A DNA stretch of 64,000 nucleotides from Aquarana catesbeiana (taxonomy: Eukaryota; Chordata; Amphibia; Anura; Ranidae): the NCBI RefSeq assembly GCF_042186555.1, contig NC_133326.1, positions 586,848,119 to 586,912,118 of the forward strand, written 5' to 3'. The translations under genes were made by a program, and so were the position numbers. The notes below the pieces were generated by a model. That model was not told the origin of the DNA. It saw nothing but the letters and a program-made list of their open reading frames with translations, and searched no databases. Shown piece after piece: positions 20,561-31,860 of this stretch (within the stretch, counting starts at the first letter, position 1; every line of letters starts with the position of its first letter).

Positions 20561-20760
20561 ACAAAGGGAGAAAGTGCAATCTGCATTCCCATAAATCACA
20601 GTTGAATGGCTGACAAGGGGGTGGAAAGGAGCAGTTGCAAGGAGTGCTAACTATTACCTTCAGATAGGCTTTGGAATTCAACTTTTGATGCAATTTTGAA
20701 CTTGAAAATATGAAATAAAGAACTAACAGCATAGATTTTACAGTGGATCTCTAGACAAAA

Positions 20761-21131
20761 TCTTTTTTTTTTAGTTTTGAATAGAATGGGAAAGGGTTAG
20801 ACCTTCGGCTTTATTGACGTTTAAGTCTCCTTTGGGGAAATCCATCACTGTTTTTACTGGTGATCGTTGTCAAAGGAAGTGCAGTGAAATCTAAAATTTT
20901 AGAGTTGTCGCCAGAACAAGAGGTGCAAGGAAATTTAACGGTAACACTTGTTCCAGAGACAACTGTCTAAGATAGGAATTTCCCTCACTTTGGGAGATTT
21001 TCACTAACTTCCTTTTGTGTTTCCGAGACAGGAAGTGAAGGTAAATTTCCCCAATGGTACACAGATAGCAAAAAATAACCTGACAGGAGTTTTTACTTTT
21101 TCCTACTCCATCCAAAACAGAAAAAACTTTT
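20761..21131. repeat. TIR element (TTTTAGTTTTGAATAGAATG ends), copy 1
   Basis: The left end TTTTTTAGTTTTGAATAGAATGG pairs with the right end CTACTCCATCCAAAACAGAAAAA. The interior has GGAAGTGAAGGTAAATTTCC near 21031. A relative in the opposite orientation is at 52225-52590. Non-autonomous; superfamily unknown. Confidence 0.6.
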
Positions 21132-21191
21132 GGCTGTACATACACTTCAAACTTGTTATTAATGAGGTTGCCAGAACTGTGTATGTATTAA

Positions 21192-21600
21192 AGTGGTATT
21201 AAATGTGTAAAAATAGAAATTTGCAAACAGGCAAGCTCTTTACTGGAGTGGAGACATGCTCTGTCTCTTCCGGAATACAACAAACTTACCAGCCTGTTCG
21301 CAATCTGCTTTAGAATGTACATTGTCCTGCACAGGCACAGCTCAGTTAATATTATTGGCACACCTCGGCGCTGGAATAAATTACCTCCCATGCGCATGCA
21401 CAACATTTACATTATTCCCCACTGCCCAATCAAAACAGCCGAAAATCTGACACCCAGAAAAAACTGTGTCAGAGCCAGTGAGGGAGAGAGGGGATATGGA
21501 GTATCTGTGGACTAGTTCTACTCTAAATAGTATGTAAGGAGCAGAACATGGGCTGTTAGTCTGGCAGCTCTGGAATTTGCCAGAATGGCCAAGTAGAGGT
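21192..21600. repeat. Possible TTAA MITE fragment
   Basis: TTAA followed by AGTGGTATTAAATG matches the start of the TTAA MITE family seen at 48323, 57093 and 62321. A right end near GTTTAAGTG (about 21600) is possible but not convincing. Confidence 0.35.
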
Positions 21601-21913
21601 TTAAGTGAACAACAAAAAATAGCTATAGGAAAAGACAACACTGTTTGCTGTGTATAAGTCAGATAGCAGAAATAGATACAGTAATTAAAACACATTTAAA
21701 CCAGTGGCGTCACTAGGGGGGGCTAGAGGGGGCCATGGCCCCCCAACATTATACTGTGCCCCCCCATTAAAAAAAATGGACACTGGGAATGCAGGGGACA
21801 GGTATAGACTTAGCTGCCGTATTGCTGGTTCCGGCTCCTCCTCCACCTCCTGAGTCTACTCCCAGCCACTGGTTACTAGAGCCGCCTCGCATCTAGCAAC
21901 CAGTGACGTCAGA

Positions 21914-22164
21914 GCCGGCATTGACAGTTCTCTCTCCCCTCCTTCCTCTCTCACACGGAATGATGAGAGAGGAGACACACAGCCGATCTGCTCCTTCTCC
22001 CCTCTTGTGTGTGCTTCCAGGGAAGTCAAGTGTGAAGCCAATGAGCTCACACTTCCCACGGTACACACACAGGAGAGGGGAGAAGGAGCAGATCGGCTGT
22101 GTGTCTCCTCTCTCATCATTCCGTGTGAGAGAGGAAGGAGGGGAGAGAGAACTGTCAATGCCGG
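21914..22164. repeat. Large hairpin, about 100-base arms
   Basis: The arm 21914-22012 (GCCGGCATTGACAGTTC...) is almost perfectly complementary to 22064-22164 (...GAACTGTCAATGCCGG), with a roughly 50-base loop. It lies in the left third of the hAT composite. The mirrored open frames here are shadows of the palindrome. Confidence 0.93.
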
Positions 22165-22198
22165 TGTTCTGCCATATAGTGTCCTCGTATCAGATAGT

Positions 22199-22570
22199 GT
22201 CCGCCTCGTACTGCGCAGGCGCAGCGCCTGCGCAGTACGGAGGAGCAGGAGATGCCGAAAATGCCCGAAGTTGATCAGCTGACCATCAGCTGTACACGGC
22301 GCTCGGGCACCTGTTAGCGATGGCAGTGTAAGAGGGCCCCTCGCGGGCTCGCTTCGCTCGCCACGCTTCGGGCACGGCCTCGCTGCGCTCGGCAACTATT
22401 TATTCTAACTCTATGTCCACTTGGATAGTAGGGAATGATCCTGGACATAGGGTAAGAATAAATGCGCAGGCGCCGTGTACAGCTGACGATCAGCTGTTGA
22501 ACTTCGGAGACTTTCGGCGTCTCTTTTGTCCTCCGTACTGCGCCTGCGCAGTACAGGGAGGACACTATAT
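22199..22570. repeat. Second hairpin module with inner GC-rich insert
   Basis: TACTGCGCAGGCGCAG near 22210 and CTGCGCCTGCGCAGTA near 22538 are inverted. The complementarity continues through GCTGTACACGGCGC (22287) and GGCGCCGTGTACAGCTG (22471). Between the arms is CTCGCTTCGCTCGCC-type sequence (22330-22460) with its own CATAGGGTAAGAATAAAT / ATTTATTCTAACTCTATG pair, suggesting a smaller element nested in the loop. Confidence 0.8.
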
Positions 22571-24096
22571 GATAGGGGACTGAATTCGATAAGACACCGG
22601 CTCTGGGGCTCTGAGTTGTTGGGAACACTGATACAGGGGTGGTGTCAGGTGGGTGCTTTAACTCCCCTATAATTTCACATATAGCACCCCCATCAGCAGC
22701 TGCCTCGGGAAGAGATTTAGTGTAGCCTGGGTGTGCTGCTACCAGTGACACTCCCGCCCCTGTGTGTATGGAGGTGGCAAACAACATGTTAGTTGCAGGG
22801 CTAAAGTATCTCATTCCTGTGCCCCGTGCAGCATAAGGAGGGCGGGATCCTTTTAAGCACATGATCAGTATTATCCAATCAGGCTGTGCCTGTGCTACAA
22901 CCCCTCCCACTTCCCCTGCCGCCGTGTTTTGATTTCAGGCAGCTCCAGAGGAAGCCAGAACCCTCAGCTCTGTAACTCCCATGTGAGTCTCTTTTTATGT
23001 ATTCTTCATGGAGGGGAGAAGGAGGGTGTGCACAGTGCAGCAGCTTGCAGAGTGATAGGTGTGAGGTTTAGGGCAGGCAGTGTTCTCCATAGAGGAACAG
23101 GACAAGGGGAAAACATGCTCTTATATATGTTGTAATTATCAGCCTGTTAGATCCTCAGCATCAGAAGACAGAACACACAGACCTCATACACTGATTTATA
23201 TCAGCAAAAATAATGTTTATTACAGAGACTTCTGTGACAGGAAGAAAAGAATCCATCAGGTCTGTGTGTTCTGTCCCTTTCCTGTCTCTGCTAGCTCCAT
23301 CTTTAACCCTTTTGGCTCATGCACACTAGTTTTGCCCTCTGAAGAGCAATCAACATTTAGCAATCAACAAAACGCACACTGTTAGACAGGATCATTTGGT
23401 TGGTTGCAGGCTGGTCAGTAAGTTGATCTGGGAATGTCTTTTGGTTTTGTTTTGCATGCGTTGCCCTTCCATGTGCTCCTTGCTGCAAAGGCCAGTTATA
23501 GGTGGCCATTTGTTTGTACTGAAACTTGAAAGTGCAATACTTGCACTTTCAAATAAATAATCTTTGAAAGGGTTTATGCACCATAGTAGATTTTATTTTT
23601 CATGCATATATTATGACTGCAGCTACCATGTGATGATGTCAGTTGGAGAGCCTTTGAAAATCGCAATGCAGGTTATTCATTTGGAGCCAGTCAGAGTGGG
23701 ATTGTGCTGCCGGATTACAATGAAGTGTGTTTGGGCCTATGTATTGTGGCTGCAGCCTCTGGTAGCGCCCTGTATGCTCACAGTAGTGATGGTGGCGGTG
23801 CACCAAAGTGGGTGTAAAGATCTCAAATATCCAGATGAACTCTTGTTTTATTGCACATCACTTTATTTTTGGTGGAGGAACAATGAAATGGTGGTTAATA
23901 ACCATCAGGAGATCCGCTTTTGTTCATAATTCATAAATGAATTTAATCTGATGGCTTCAACTTTATTCACTTATTCTAGTTATGTATGTATCACTTGGTT
24001 TGCACTCAGCACTTTAATTTATTTTGCACAGCATGAAATCGGCATGAATTAGCACATCTATTTAATATTTAGGTATTTCTCTAAGTGTTTGTTTAT

Positions 24097-24698
24097 CCCC
24101 TTCCCGCCGACCGAACGCACATATGCGTACTCGGATTTCCGGGGTTATACCGGGATGATGCCCGCAGCTGCAGGCATCATCCCGGTACCGTTGTTTTCAG
24201 CGGGCGATCGGCTACCCGAGTATAACAACCGATGCGGCTAAAAGCCGCTCGGCTGTTATACCGGAGGAGCGGGAGGGGACATCCCCCCCCTCCCGCCGCT
24301 GTTACCGGGCCTCCCGTGCGATCGGGAGGCCCGGTGTCCGTTCGGCTGCCTTCGGCGGCTGGGGGCGGGCTGGAACGAAGCTGCGAGCGGCTTCGTTCCA
24401 GCCTTCTTGTTGTAAATGCGGAAGCGACGTCATGACGTCACTTCCCGTTTACTCGGCTGCCAATGGCGCCGAATTTAAAAAAGTACACAGTATTCAGAAT
24501 CGCCGTTTTCGGCGATCTGAATACTTTGAAGTGTAAAGGAGGGATGGGGGGTCTTTTAGACCCCCCATCCCTCCATAAAGAGTACCTGTCACCACATATT
24601 ACTGTCACAAGGGATGTTTACATTGCTTGTGACAGCAATAAAAGTAAAAAAAAAAAAAAATTTTAAACACAATTTATAAAGTACAAAAATAAATAAAT

Positions 24699-24736
<38 letters not shown>

Positions 24737-25298
24737 TGCCCCTGTCCCCGCGAGCTCGCGCAGCGAAGAAATCGCATACGGAAGTCGCGCCCGCATATGT
24801 AAACGGTGTTCAAACCACACAAGTGAGGTATCGCCGCGATCGTCAGAGCGAGAGCAATAATTCTAGCCCTAGACCTCCTCTGTAGCTCAAACCTGGTAAC
24901 CGTAAAAAATTTTTTAAATCGTCGCCTATGGAAATTCAAAGGTACCGTAGTTCGTCGCCATTCCACGAGTGCGTGCAATTATAAAGGGTGACATGTTTGG
25001 TATCTATTTACTCGGCGTAACATCATCTTTCACATTATACAAAAAAATTGGGGTAACTTTACTGTTTGGATTTTTTAAAATTCATGAAAGTGTCACTTTT
25101 CCAAAAATTTGCGTTTAAAACACCGCTGCACAAATACCGTGTGATAAAAAATATTGCAACAATCGCCATTTTATTCTCTAGATTCTCTGCTAAAAAAATA
25201 TATATAATGTTTGGGGGTTCTAAGTCATTTTCTAGCAAAAAATACGGATTTTAACTTGTAAACACCAAATTTCAAAAATAGGCTTAGTCATGAAAGGG
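24097..25298. mobile_element. TTAT-flanked relative of the TTAA family
   Basis: Ends CCCCTTCCCGCC and CATGAAAGGG, flanked by TTAT on both sides (24093-24096, 25299-25302). The interior contains, in reverse, blocks shared with 17518-19352: AGGTATCGCCGCGATCG, CTAGACCTCCTCTGTAGCTC and the poly-A with TTTAAAGTGCCCCTGTCCC. It has a long GC hairpin on the left (24120-24200) and is nested in the hAT composite. Confidence 0.7.
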
Positions 25299-25444
25299 TT
25301 ATTCACACTGCAGTGTGCTGTTTTCTCCATGTTATCGTTTTTTAAAATATTTTAGTGAATTACCACTAAGCACTTTAGTTTCTATGCACATTTATCAGAT
25401 TCAATTTACCTATTTCTCTTGAGCCACTCCCACTGTTGGGTGTT

Positions 25445-25690
25445 CTCTGCATGCCCTAATGGGCACTGATAGGAGGCACTAATGGGCAATGATAGGAGGC
25501 AATAGAGGGAAACTGATTGGTGGGATTGAGCACTGATGAGGAGGCATTGATAAGCACTGATATGCTGCACTAATAGGCACTGATAGGCTACTTTGATGAG
25601 CACTGATAGGTGGCACTGATGAGCACTGATCACTAATAGGCAGCATCAATGGGCACTGATAAGCTGCACTGGTAGGCGGCATTGATGAGC
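25445..25690 (-). repeat. Minisatellite, about 20-base unit (GGCACTGATAGG)
   Basis: Degenerate units like GCACTGATAGGAGGCACTAAT. The same GGGCACTGATAGGCTGC unit recurs at 45480-45540 and 55736-56040, so it is a mobile internal repeat of these families rather than a local invention. Confidence 0.85.
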
Positions 25691-25936
25691 ATGTATGTTA
25701 GCCCAACATTAAAAGAACAATTACACACTTTAAATAATCTTTAAAAGTGTCCGCCTGCAGCTGCAATCTTCGGCTAACGTCTCTCTTTCTAACAAGACCT
25801 CTGGAGTGCATTCTATTCTTGGGAAAAAATAAAATATATATAATATTGCGTTTTATAGTTGGCCCCCCTACTTTTGTCCCTGTCCCCCCATGTGCCCCCC
25901 CTAAATATGAAAGCTGGAGACGCCCCTGATTTAAAC

Positions 25937-26134
25937 ATCTATTTCTTGCCTTACCACATAATAAAATTCTTCTGAAGTTTAAGTTTTACCTCATCTCCAC
26001 TTTACTGTGGTACAATCAAGGACATTTGTAGTTTTTTTTCAATGTTTTTCTGATTAATAATAAAAAGAGACTGGCTTGATCTAAATAATCTTATCAACAT
26101 GTAATAATGATTTAAAAATAATCTTACCAGTGTG
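25937..26134. other. Unassigned spacer
   Basis: AT-rich sequence between the hAT composite and the next MITE. Nothing recognised. Confidence 0.4.
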
Positions 26135-26390
26135 TTAGACCCCTTTGACACTGAGGCGCTTTTCAGGCGTTTTCACGCTAAAAAAAGCACCTGAAAAGCT
26201 CACGAAAATCTATTTCAATTACAATCAATGAACGCTTTCACACTGGGGCAGTACACTGGTAGGGCAGTGAAAAAATGCCTCTCTCCATTGAAATTAATGG
26301 AAAGCTCTTCAAAAGTGCCTCAAAAGCTCTTCAAAAGTGCTCAGTGTTTTACTGGCAGTTTAGAAGCGCCTCAGTGTGAAAGGGGCCTAA
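26135..26390. repeat. Palindromic MITE (TTAGACCCCTTTGACACTG ends)
   Basis: The left TTAGACCCCTTTGACACTGA and right TCAGTGTGAAAGGGGCCTAA are inverted, with further AAGCGCCTC/GAGGCGCTT complementarity. The interior repeats AAAAGCTCTTCAAAAGTGC. It is of the same general look as the 52604-52950 element (CCTTTCACAC ends). Confidence 0.75.
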
Positions 26391-26983
26391 AATGTTTTAA
26401 GAGTTATGTTTCTATGCCTAATTTTTTTTTTTTTTATATCGGGGGGGGGATATTTGTTTATTACATACCCATGCTCTGCTTTTCTTTCTATGAAGTATTA
26501 AACCTTATGAGTTGGCTTAAGAAATACTGATTGCACTGAGCCACCAAGAACTCAATGGTAAATCTACAAATTGGTATATACAGAATAAGGGACTTAGGGA
26601 CTTATCCAAGTTATCTTATTGTTCACTTTAAATAAAATAAAATTATAACAATAGATGCACATTATTTGCAGGTTAAAAAAAAAATGTGTATTTATTTTTT
26701 TTTCTTAGGAACCTGTAAAACATCGCACCAGTGATCAGCAGGTCAAGGGCGCAATGTCCGGCTCTTGCAGACACTCAGTACAGCTTTCTGCCCATACCTC
26801 CCATACAGGCAGTTACCGAAGTAGGGGAAGAGAGCCAATGAACTACGAGGGAGCTCACGAGCACCATCACAGTTCAATTCAAACTACAAACCTCCTGCCG
26901 CTGTGGCAGATGATACTTGCAATTTGTTCATTAACAGAATTCTGCGATTGAATGACACAGCTGTGTGGGTCGTGGCTGTTTTT
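26391..26983. other. Unassigned stretch with a splice-acceptor-like site
   Basis: A pyrimidine tract ending TTTTTTTTTCTTAG at about 26709 is followed by about 240 bases open in one frame (to the stop near 26951). It resembles an intron-exon border, but the encoded peptide has no recognisable domain and no donor is evident, so I do not call an exon. Confidence 0.25.
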
Positions 26984-26987
26984 TTAA

Positions 26988-28774
26988 CTACTTGCCGACC
27001 AGCCGCTGTCATTATACTGCAGCAGGTCGGCTCCTTCCCGCAAATCGCCGTAGCTGTACAGCAGCTCTTTATACAGCTATAGCAGGCTCGAAGGCGGGGG
27101 AACCGATGCATGTGGCCGGCGGTCGCCATGACCGCCACCCACAGGCAAACTTGGGCATGAGAGCCAGAACGGAGATGTGTGTGTGCAAACACACACATCC
27201 CTGTTCTGACAGGAGAGGAGAGACAGTTCCTACTAATCAGGAACAGCGATATGTCTCCTCGTCTAGTCAGTCCCATCCACCCACAGTTAGAAACACACAC
27301 GAGGGAACATATTTAACCCCTTGATTGCCCCCTAGTGTTAACCCCTTCCCTACCAGTGACATTTACACAGTAATTAGTACATGTTTATAGCAATAATCAC
27401 TTTATAAATGTCAATGGTCCCAAAAATGTGTCAGAAGTGTCCGATCTGTCTGCCGCAATGTCATAGTCCCGCTAAAAATCCCAGATCACCGCCATTACTA
27501 GTAAAAAAAAAAATAAAAATAATAAAACTGCCATAAATCTGTTCCCTATTTTGTAGATGCTATAACTTTTGCGCAAACCAATCAATGCGTATAAAGAGAA
27601 AAAGTGCGCATCCAAACAATTTATATAACTTCCTTAATATGAAAAGAAAAAATGACAATGGTGTGTGATGACAATAGATTTTAAAACACAAGGCATCGAC
27701 AGGAAACAGAGGCTATGGGAACGGAGGCTAAGCCTCCATTCCCCGTCGATGCCTTGTATAGGGAAACGCATCGGGTGGAGCACTTGTTCTTAACATCACC
27801 ACGTACCAGCTGGCTGGCTTGAGCTGTTTGAATGTACCGTTCACCATCTTTTTTGGATGTCAGTGCCTAAGAAAACTTTTCAATACATTTTTAACTGGAG
27901 CACTGCACCATGAAGCCTCTCTTTTCTATCATATGGTTTATCCCACTGCTGGAGATTTCCTGGATAAGGATATAGTTGCAACTACAGGATAACCATACCG
28001 CTGGAGAGCTCGCTGTATTACAAGGATCCCTGCATCGGATGAACCCCAGGGGGAATATCCCTGATCTGAGTAATCCCTTGATGAGCGTGTTTGATCTCTA
28101 TAATTTGAGATCCAGTGAATCTGGTAAGCGCTGTTGTTTTCTTTATTTTCTGGATAGAAGTATCAAGTGATTTCTTCAGTGTCCTTCAATATCGTTCACC
28201 ATTGGAGCACCGTGTTTTGGACTTTTATTGTGTTTTAAAATCTATTGTCATCACACACCATTGTCATATTTTCCTTTCAGATTAAAGAAGTTATATATAT
28301 ATTGTTTGGTTGTGCACTTTTTCTCTTTATACACATGTTATTAGCTGAATATTCAGGCTATTTAAGTTGCAGCAGATACAGATATTCCACCATACACATG
28401 CAAACCAATCAATATACGCTTATTGCGTTTTCTTTTACCAAACATATGTAGAAGAATACATATTGGCCTAAACTGATGAAGAAATGGGTTTTTTTACATT
28501 TTTTGGGGGGGATATTTATTATAGCAAAAAGTATAAAATATAGTTTTTTTTTTAAATTGTCGCTCTTTTTTTGTTTATAGCACAAAAAAATAAAAACTGC
28601 AGAGGTGATCAAATACCATCAAAAGAAAGCTCTATTTGTGGGGAAAAAAGGGACATCAATTTTGTTTGGGTATAGCGTCGCACGACTGCGCAATTATCAC
28701 TTAAAGCGTCGTAGTGCCGTATCACAAAAAATTACCTGGTCATTAAGGGGGAAAATCTTCCGGTCCTTAAGTGG
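26988..28774. mobile_element. TTAA-flanked TIR element (CTACTTGCCGAC ends)
   Basis: Flanked by TTAA (26984-26987 and 28775-28778), with ends CTACTTGCCGACC and CGGTCCTTAAGTGG. The interior matches the 48988-49893 copy in part: GCGCAAA.CAATCAAT, TTTTTAC..CAAAAG and GAAAGCTCTATTTGTGG on opposite strands. It is interrupted by the 27587-28399 insertion. Confidence 0.75.
27587..28399. mobile_element. Insertion with 14-base direct repeats and long inverted arms
   Basis: GCAAACCAATCAAT occurs at 27573-27586 and again at 28400-28413, while the related copy at 49285-49320 has the site uninterrupted, so 27587-28399 is an insertion. Inside, about 100 bases at 27590-27692 (ATAAAGAGAAAAAGTGCGCA...) are inverted at 28229-28334. 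However, 65 bases beyond the right arm lie before the right direct repeat. A 14-base duplication is long for a DNA transposon, so the mechanism is unclear. Confidence 0.65.
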
Positions 28775-28778
28775 TTAA

Positions 28779-29160
28779 TTGTAACAGCGGATGTGGGGAG
28801 AGGATCCCCGCCTGCTGTCACAAAGGGGAATTTGGGGGGGGGTTGTGGAGGTTACTGATTAAGTACATATTACATATAAAGGAGAACATATCCTTTAATA
28901 CAATAAAACGGTATGGAACTCAGTATATGTGCTTACTGAAAATACATTTTATTTGACATTTAAGAAACTGTGCAATTCATGAAATCTGTGCCATCTTTGT
29001 CGTTTCTCTATCATCAGTTCCGTTACTGATATCAGATGTGGTTATTCTACAATGGTAAAGTTAAAATTATCATGAAATGAAAAAAATGTAATGTTTTCAA
29101 AATGCAAGCTAGTATGCTGAAAGTACAATATTTAGTGTTGGACGGAGCTAGGAATGCACG
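28779..29160. other. Unassigned spacer
   Basis: No feature recognised between the TTAA element and the next MITE. Confidence 0.4.
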
Positions 29161-29166
29161 TCTTAA

Positions 29167-29602
29167 GCCGCGTACACACGAGCGGAATGTCCGACAGAAA
29201 AAGTCCGATGGAAGCTTTTCATCGTCTATTCCGATCGTGTGTATGCCTCATCTGACTTTTTCTTTTTCGAAAATTCTGACAGACCTAGAAATGGAGCATG
29301 TTCTAAATATTTCCGACGGAACCAATTCCTATCGGGAAAATCGCTCGTCTGTATGCTGTTCCAACGGACCAAAAACGACGCATGCTCTGAAACAAGTACG
29401 AAACGGAAGCTATTGGCTACTGGCTATTGAACTTCCTTTTTCTAGCCCCGTCGTACATGTTGTACGTCACCTCGTTCTGGGCGGTCGGACTTTGGTGTGA
29501 CCGTGTGTATGCAAGACCGCTTGGACGGAATTCCGTCGGAGTTTCGTCGGAGAAACCTTCGGAGTTTATTCCAATGGCAAGACTGGTCGTGTGTACGTGG
29601 CA
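29167..29602 (+). mobile_element. PIF/Harbinger-like MITE, copy 5
   Basis: Ends GCCGCGTACACACGAGCGG and CGTGTGTACGTGGCA, flanked by TAA (29164-29166, 29603-29605). It is 436 bases and a close relative of copy 1 in the opposite orientation, sharing an open frame of about 110 codons. Confidence 0.78.
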
Positions 29603-29936
29603 TAAGAAGCTAGTTTACTAGAAAGCTCACATTCTACAGGTTACAAAAAAACACCTAACTCCTAATGGGATTCTCAGAGCACTAGGTTCTTTATTTTTTA
29701 TAGCGTATAAGATTATTCAAATGAATCTGAAAATACAGTGGTGACGGAAAGTATTTAGACCCCCTTAAATTTTTCACTCTTTGTTATATTGCAGCCATTT
29801 GCTAAAATCATTTAAGTTCATTTTTTTTCCTCATTAATGTACACACAGCACCTCATATTGACAGAAAAACACAGAATTGTTGACATTTTTGCAGATTTAT
29901 TAAAAAAGAAAAACTGAACTTTCACATGGTCCTAAG

Positions 29937-30636
29937 CAGGGCTTTTTTTCTTGGAGAATAGGTGCAGGAACTACTCCCGTCTGAGTCACCCCTTCTTTCT
30001 GCCCCCTACTCATCTCTGACCACCATCTATTGATTCCACCCCCTACCCACCTACCAGTACTGCACCTTTTAGAGAATCCAGAACCAAGTATCATTTTGTG
30101 GTGCTAAATCATTTGTATGGAACATGTTAATGATAAAAAGAAAAGCAGTAAAATAGATCCCCTACAGCCAGCAACAATAGAATCCCAGCAATAGATCCCC
30201 CACAACAATAAACTCCCCCAGCAATGGACTCCACCCCAACAATAGATTCCCTTCAGCAACAGTGAACCACCCACAACAAAATATCACACCCAGTAACAAA
30301 ATATCCACCCAAGCAACATTAGACCTCTTCCCCAGCAGCAACAACAGATCTCCCAGCAGCCAGCATCAATAGATCCTCCAGCAGCCACAAAAATAGACCT
30401 ACCCCTCAACAGTAGATCCCTTCCAGCAACATAAGACCCCCCCAGCAACAATATATCCCCCATCAGCAACAATAGACCCTCACACAAAATCAGATCCCCA
30501 CAAGTGACAATAGATCCCCCAACAGTCAACATCAATAGACCCTCCAGCACACCCCACACCCCATGTTATTACATACATTCAGTGCTGGAGGTGCCGGAAC
30601 TGCGTTCCTCCGCATTCCCGCTGAAAAAAAGCCCTG
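29937..30636. mobile_element. hAT MITE with CAGGGCTTTTTTTCT ends, copy 1
   Basis: Ends CAGGGCTTTTTTTCT and AAAAAAAGCCCTG, flanked by a perfect 8-base duplication GTCCTAAG (29929-29936 and 30637-30644). The right half is a CAACAATAGATCCCCCAGCAG-type degenerate tandem array (30160-30545). A second copy is at 41878-42723. It interrupts Tc1 A. Confidence 0.92.
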
Positions 30637-30822
30637 GTCCTAAGTATTCAGACCCTTTGCTGTGACACTCATATATTTAACTCAGGTGCTGTCCATTTCT
30701 TCTTATCATCCTTGAGATGGTTCTACACCTTCATTTGAGTCCAGCTGTGTTTGATTATACTGATTGGACTTGATTATGAAAGCTACACACCTGTCTATAT
30801 AAGACCTTACAGCTCACAGTGC

Positions 30823-31860
30823 ATGTCAGAGCAAATGAGAATCATGAGGTCAAAGGAACTGCCTGAAGAGCTCAGAGACAGAATTGTGGCAAGGCACAGA
30901 TCTGGCCAAGGTTACAAAAAATTTCTGCTGCACTTAAGGTTCCTAAGAGCACAGTGGCCTCCATAATCCTTAAATAGAAGATGTTTGGGACAACCAGAAC
31001 CCTTCCTAGAGCTGGCCGTCTGGCCAAACTGAGCTATCGGGGGTGAAGAGCCTTGGTGAGAGAGATAAAGAAGAACCCAAAGATCACTGTGGCTGAGCTC
31101 CAGAGATGCAGTTGGGAGATCGGAGAAACTTGTAGATAGTCAACCATCACTGCAGCCCTCTACCAGTTGGGGCTTTATGGCAGAGTGGCCCGACGGAAGC
31201 CTCTCCTCAGTGCAAGACACATGAAAGCCCACATGGAGTTTGCTAAAAAAAACACCTGAAGGACTCCAAGATGGTAAGAAATAAGATTCTCTGGTCTGAT
31301 GAGACCAAGATAGAACTTTTTGGCCTTAATTCTAAGCGGTATATGTGGAGAAAACCAGGCACTGCTCATCACCTGTCCAATACAGTCCCAACAGTGAAGC
31401 ATGGTGGTGGCAGCATCATGCTGTGGGGGTGTTTTTCAGCTGCAGGGACAGGACGACTGGTTGCAATCGAGGGAAAGATGATTGCGGCCAAGTACAGGGA
31501 TATCCTGGACGAAAACCTTCTCCAGAGTGCTCAGGATCTCAGACTGGGCCGAAGGTTTACCAACAAGACAATGACCCTAAGCACACAGCTAAAATAACGA
31601 AGGAGTGGCTTCACAACAACTCCGTGACTGTTCTTGAATGGCCCTGCCAGAGCCCTGACTTAAACCCAATTGAGCATCTCTGGAGAGACCTAAAAATGGC
31701 TGTCCACCAAAGTTTACCATCCAACCTGACAGAACTGGAGAGGATCTGCAAGGAGGAATGGCAGAGGATCCCCAAATCCAGGTGTGAAAAACTTGTTGCA
31801 TCTTTCCCAAAAATACTCATGGCTGTATTAGATCAAAGGGGTGCTTCTACTAAACACTGA
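30823..31860 (+). pseudogene. Tc1-like transposase A (frameshifted)
   Basis: The start MSEQMRIMRSKELPEEL and IVARHRSGQGYKK give the first helix-turn-helix of the paired-like DNA-binding region. After frameshifts near 30920 and in 31000-31270 the catalytic core follows: LWSDETKIELFG (first Asp, about 31288-31323), HGGGSIMLWGCFS, QQDNDPKHTAK (second Asp, about 31560) and SPDLNPIEHLWRDLK (Glu, about 31650-31695). The Asp-Glu spacing fits DD34E. All three acidic residues survive, but at least three frame breaks, the last near 31545, prevent a full protein. It ends at TGA 31860. Confidence 0.9.

Larger units (their letters stand above)
21702..25928. mobile_element. 4.2-kb hAT-like composite element
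   Basis: The left end CAGTGGCGTCACTAGG and the right end CCAGCTTT...GAGACGCCCCTG are imperfect inverted repeats (CAGTGGCG against CAGGGGCG). They are flanked by a perfect 8-base duplication, ATTTAAAC (21694-21701 and 25929-25936). CAGxG termini with 8-base TSDs define hAT-type elements. No transposase gene is visible, and much of the length is later insertions: two inverted-repeat modules (21914-22164 and 22199-22570), a TTAT-flanked element (24097-25298) and a minisatellite. Confidence 0.82.

Noticed and set aside
21856..22910. Open frames of 120-200 codons
   Set aside because: They read through a near-perfect hairpin, so the same peptide appears on both strands; no domain.
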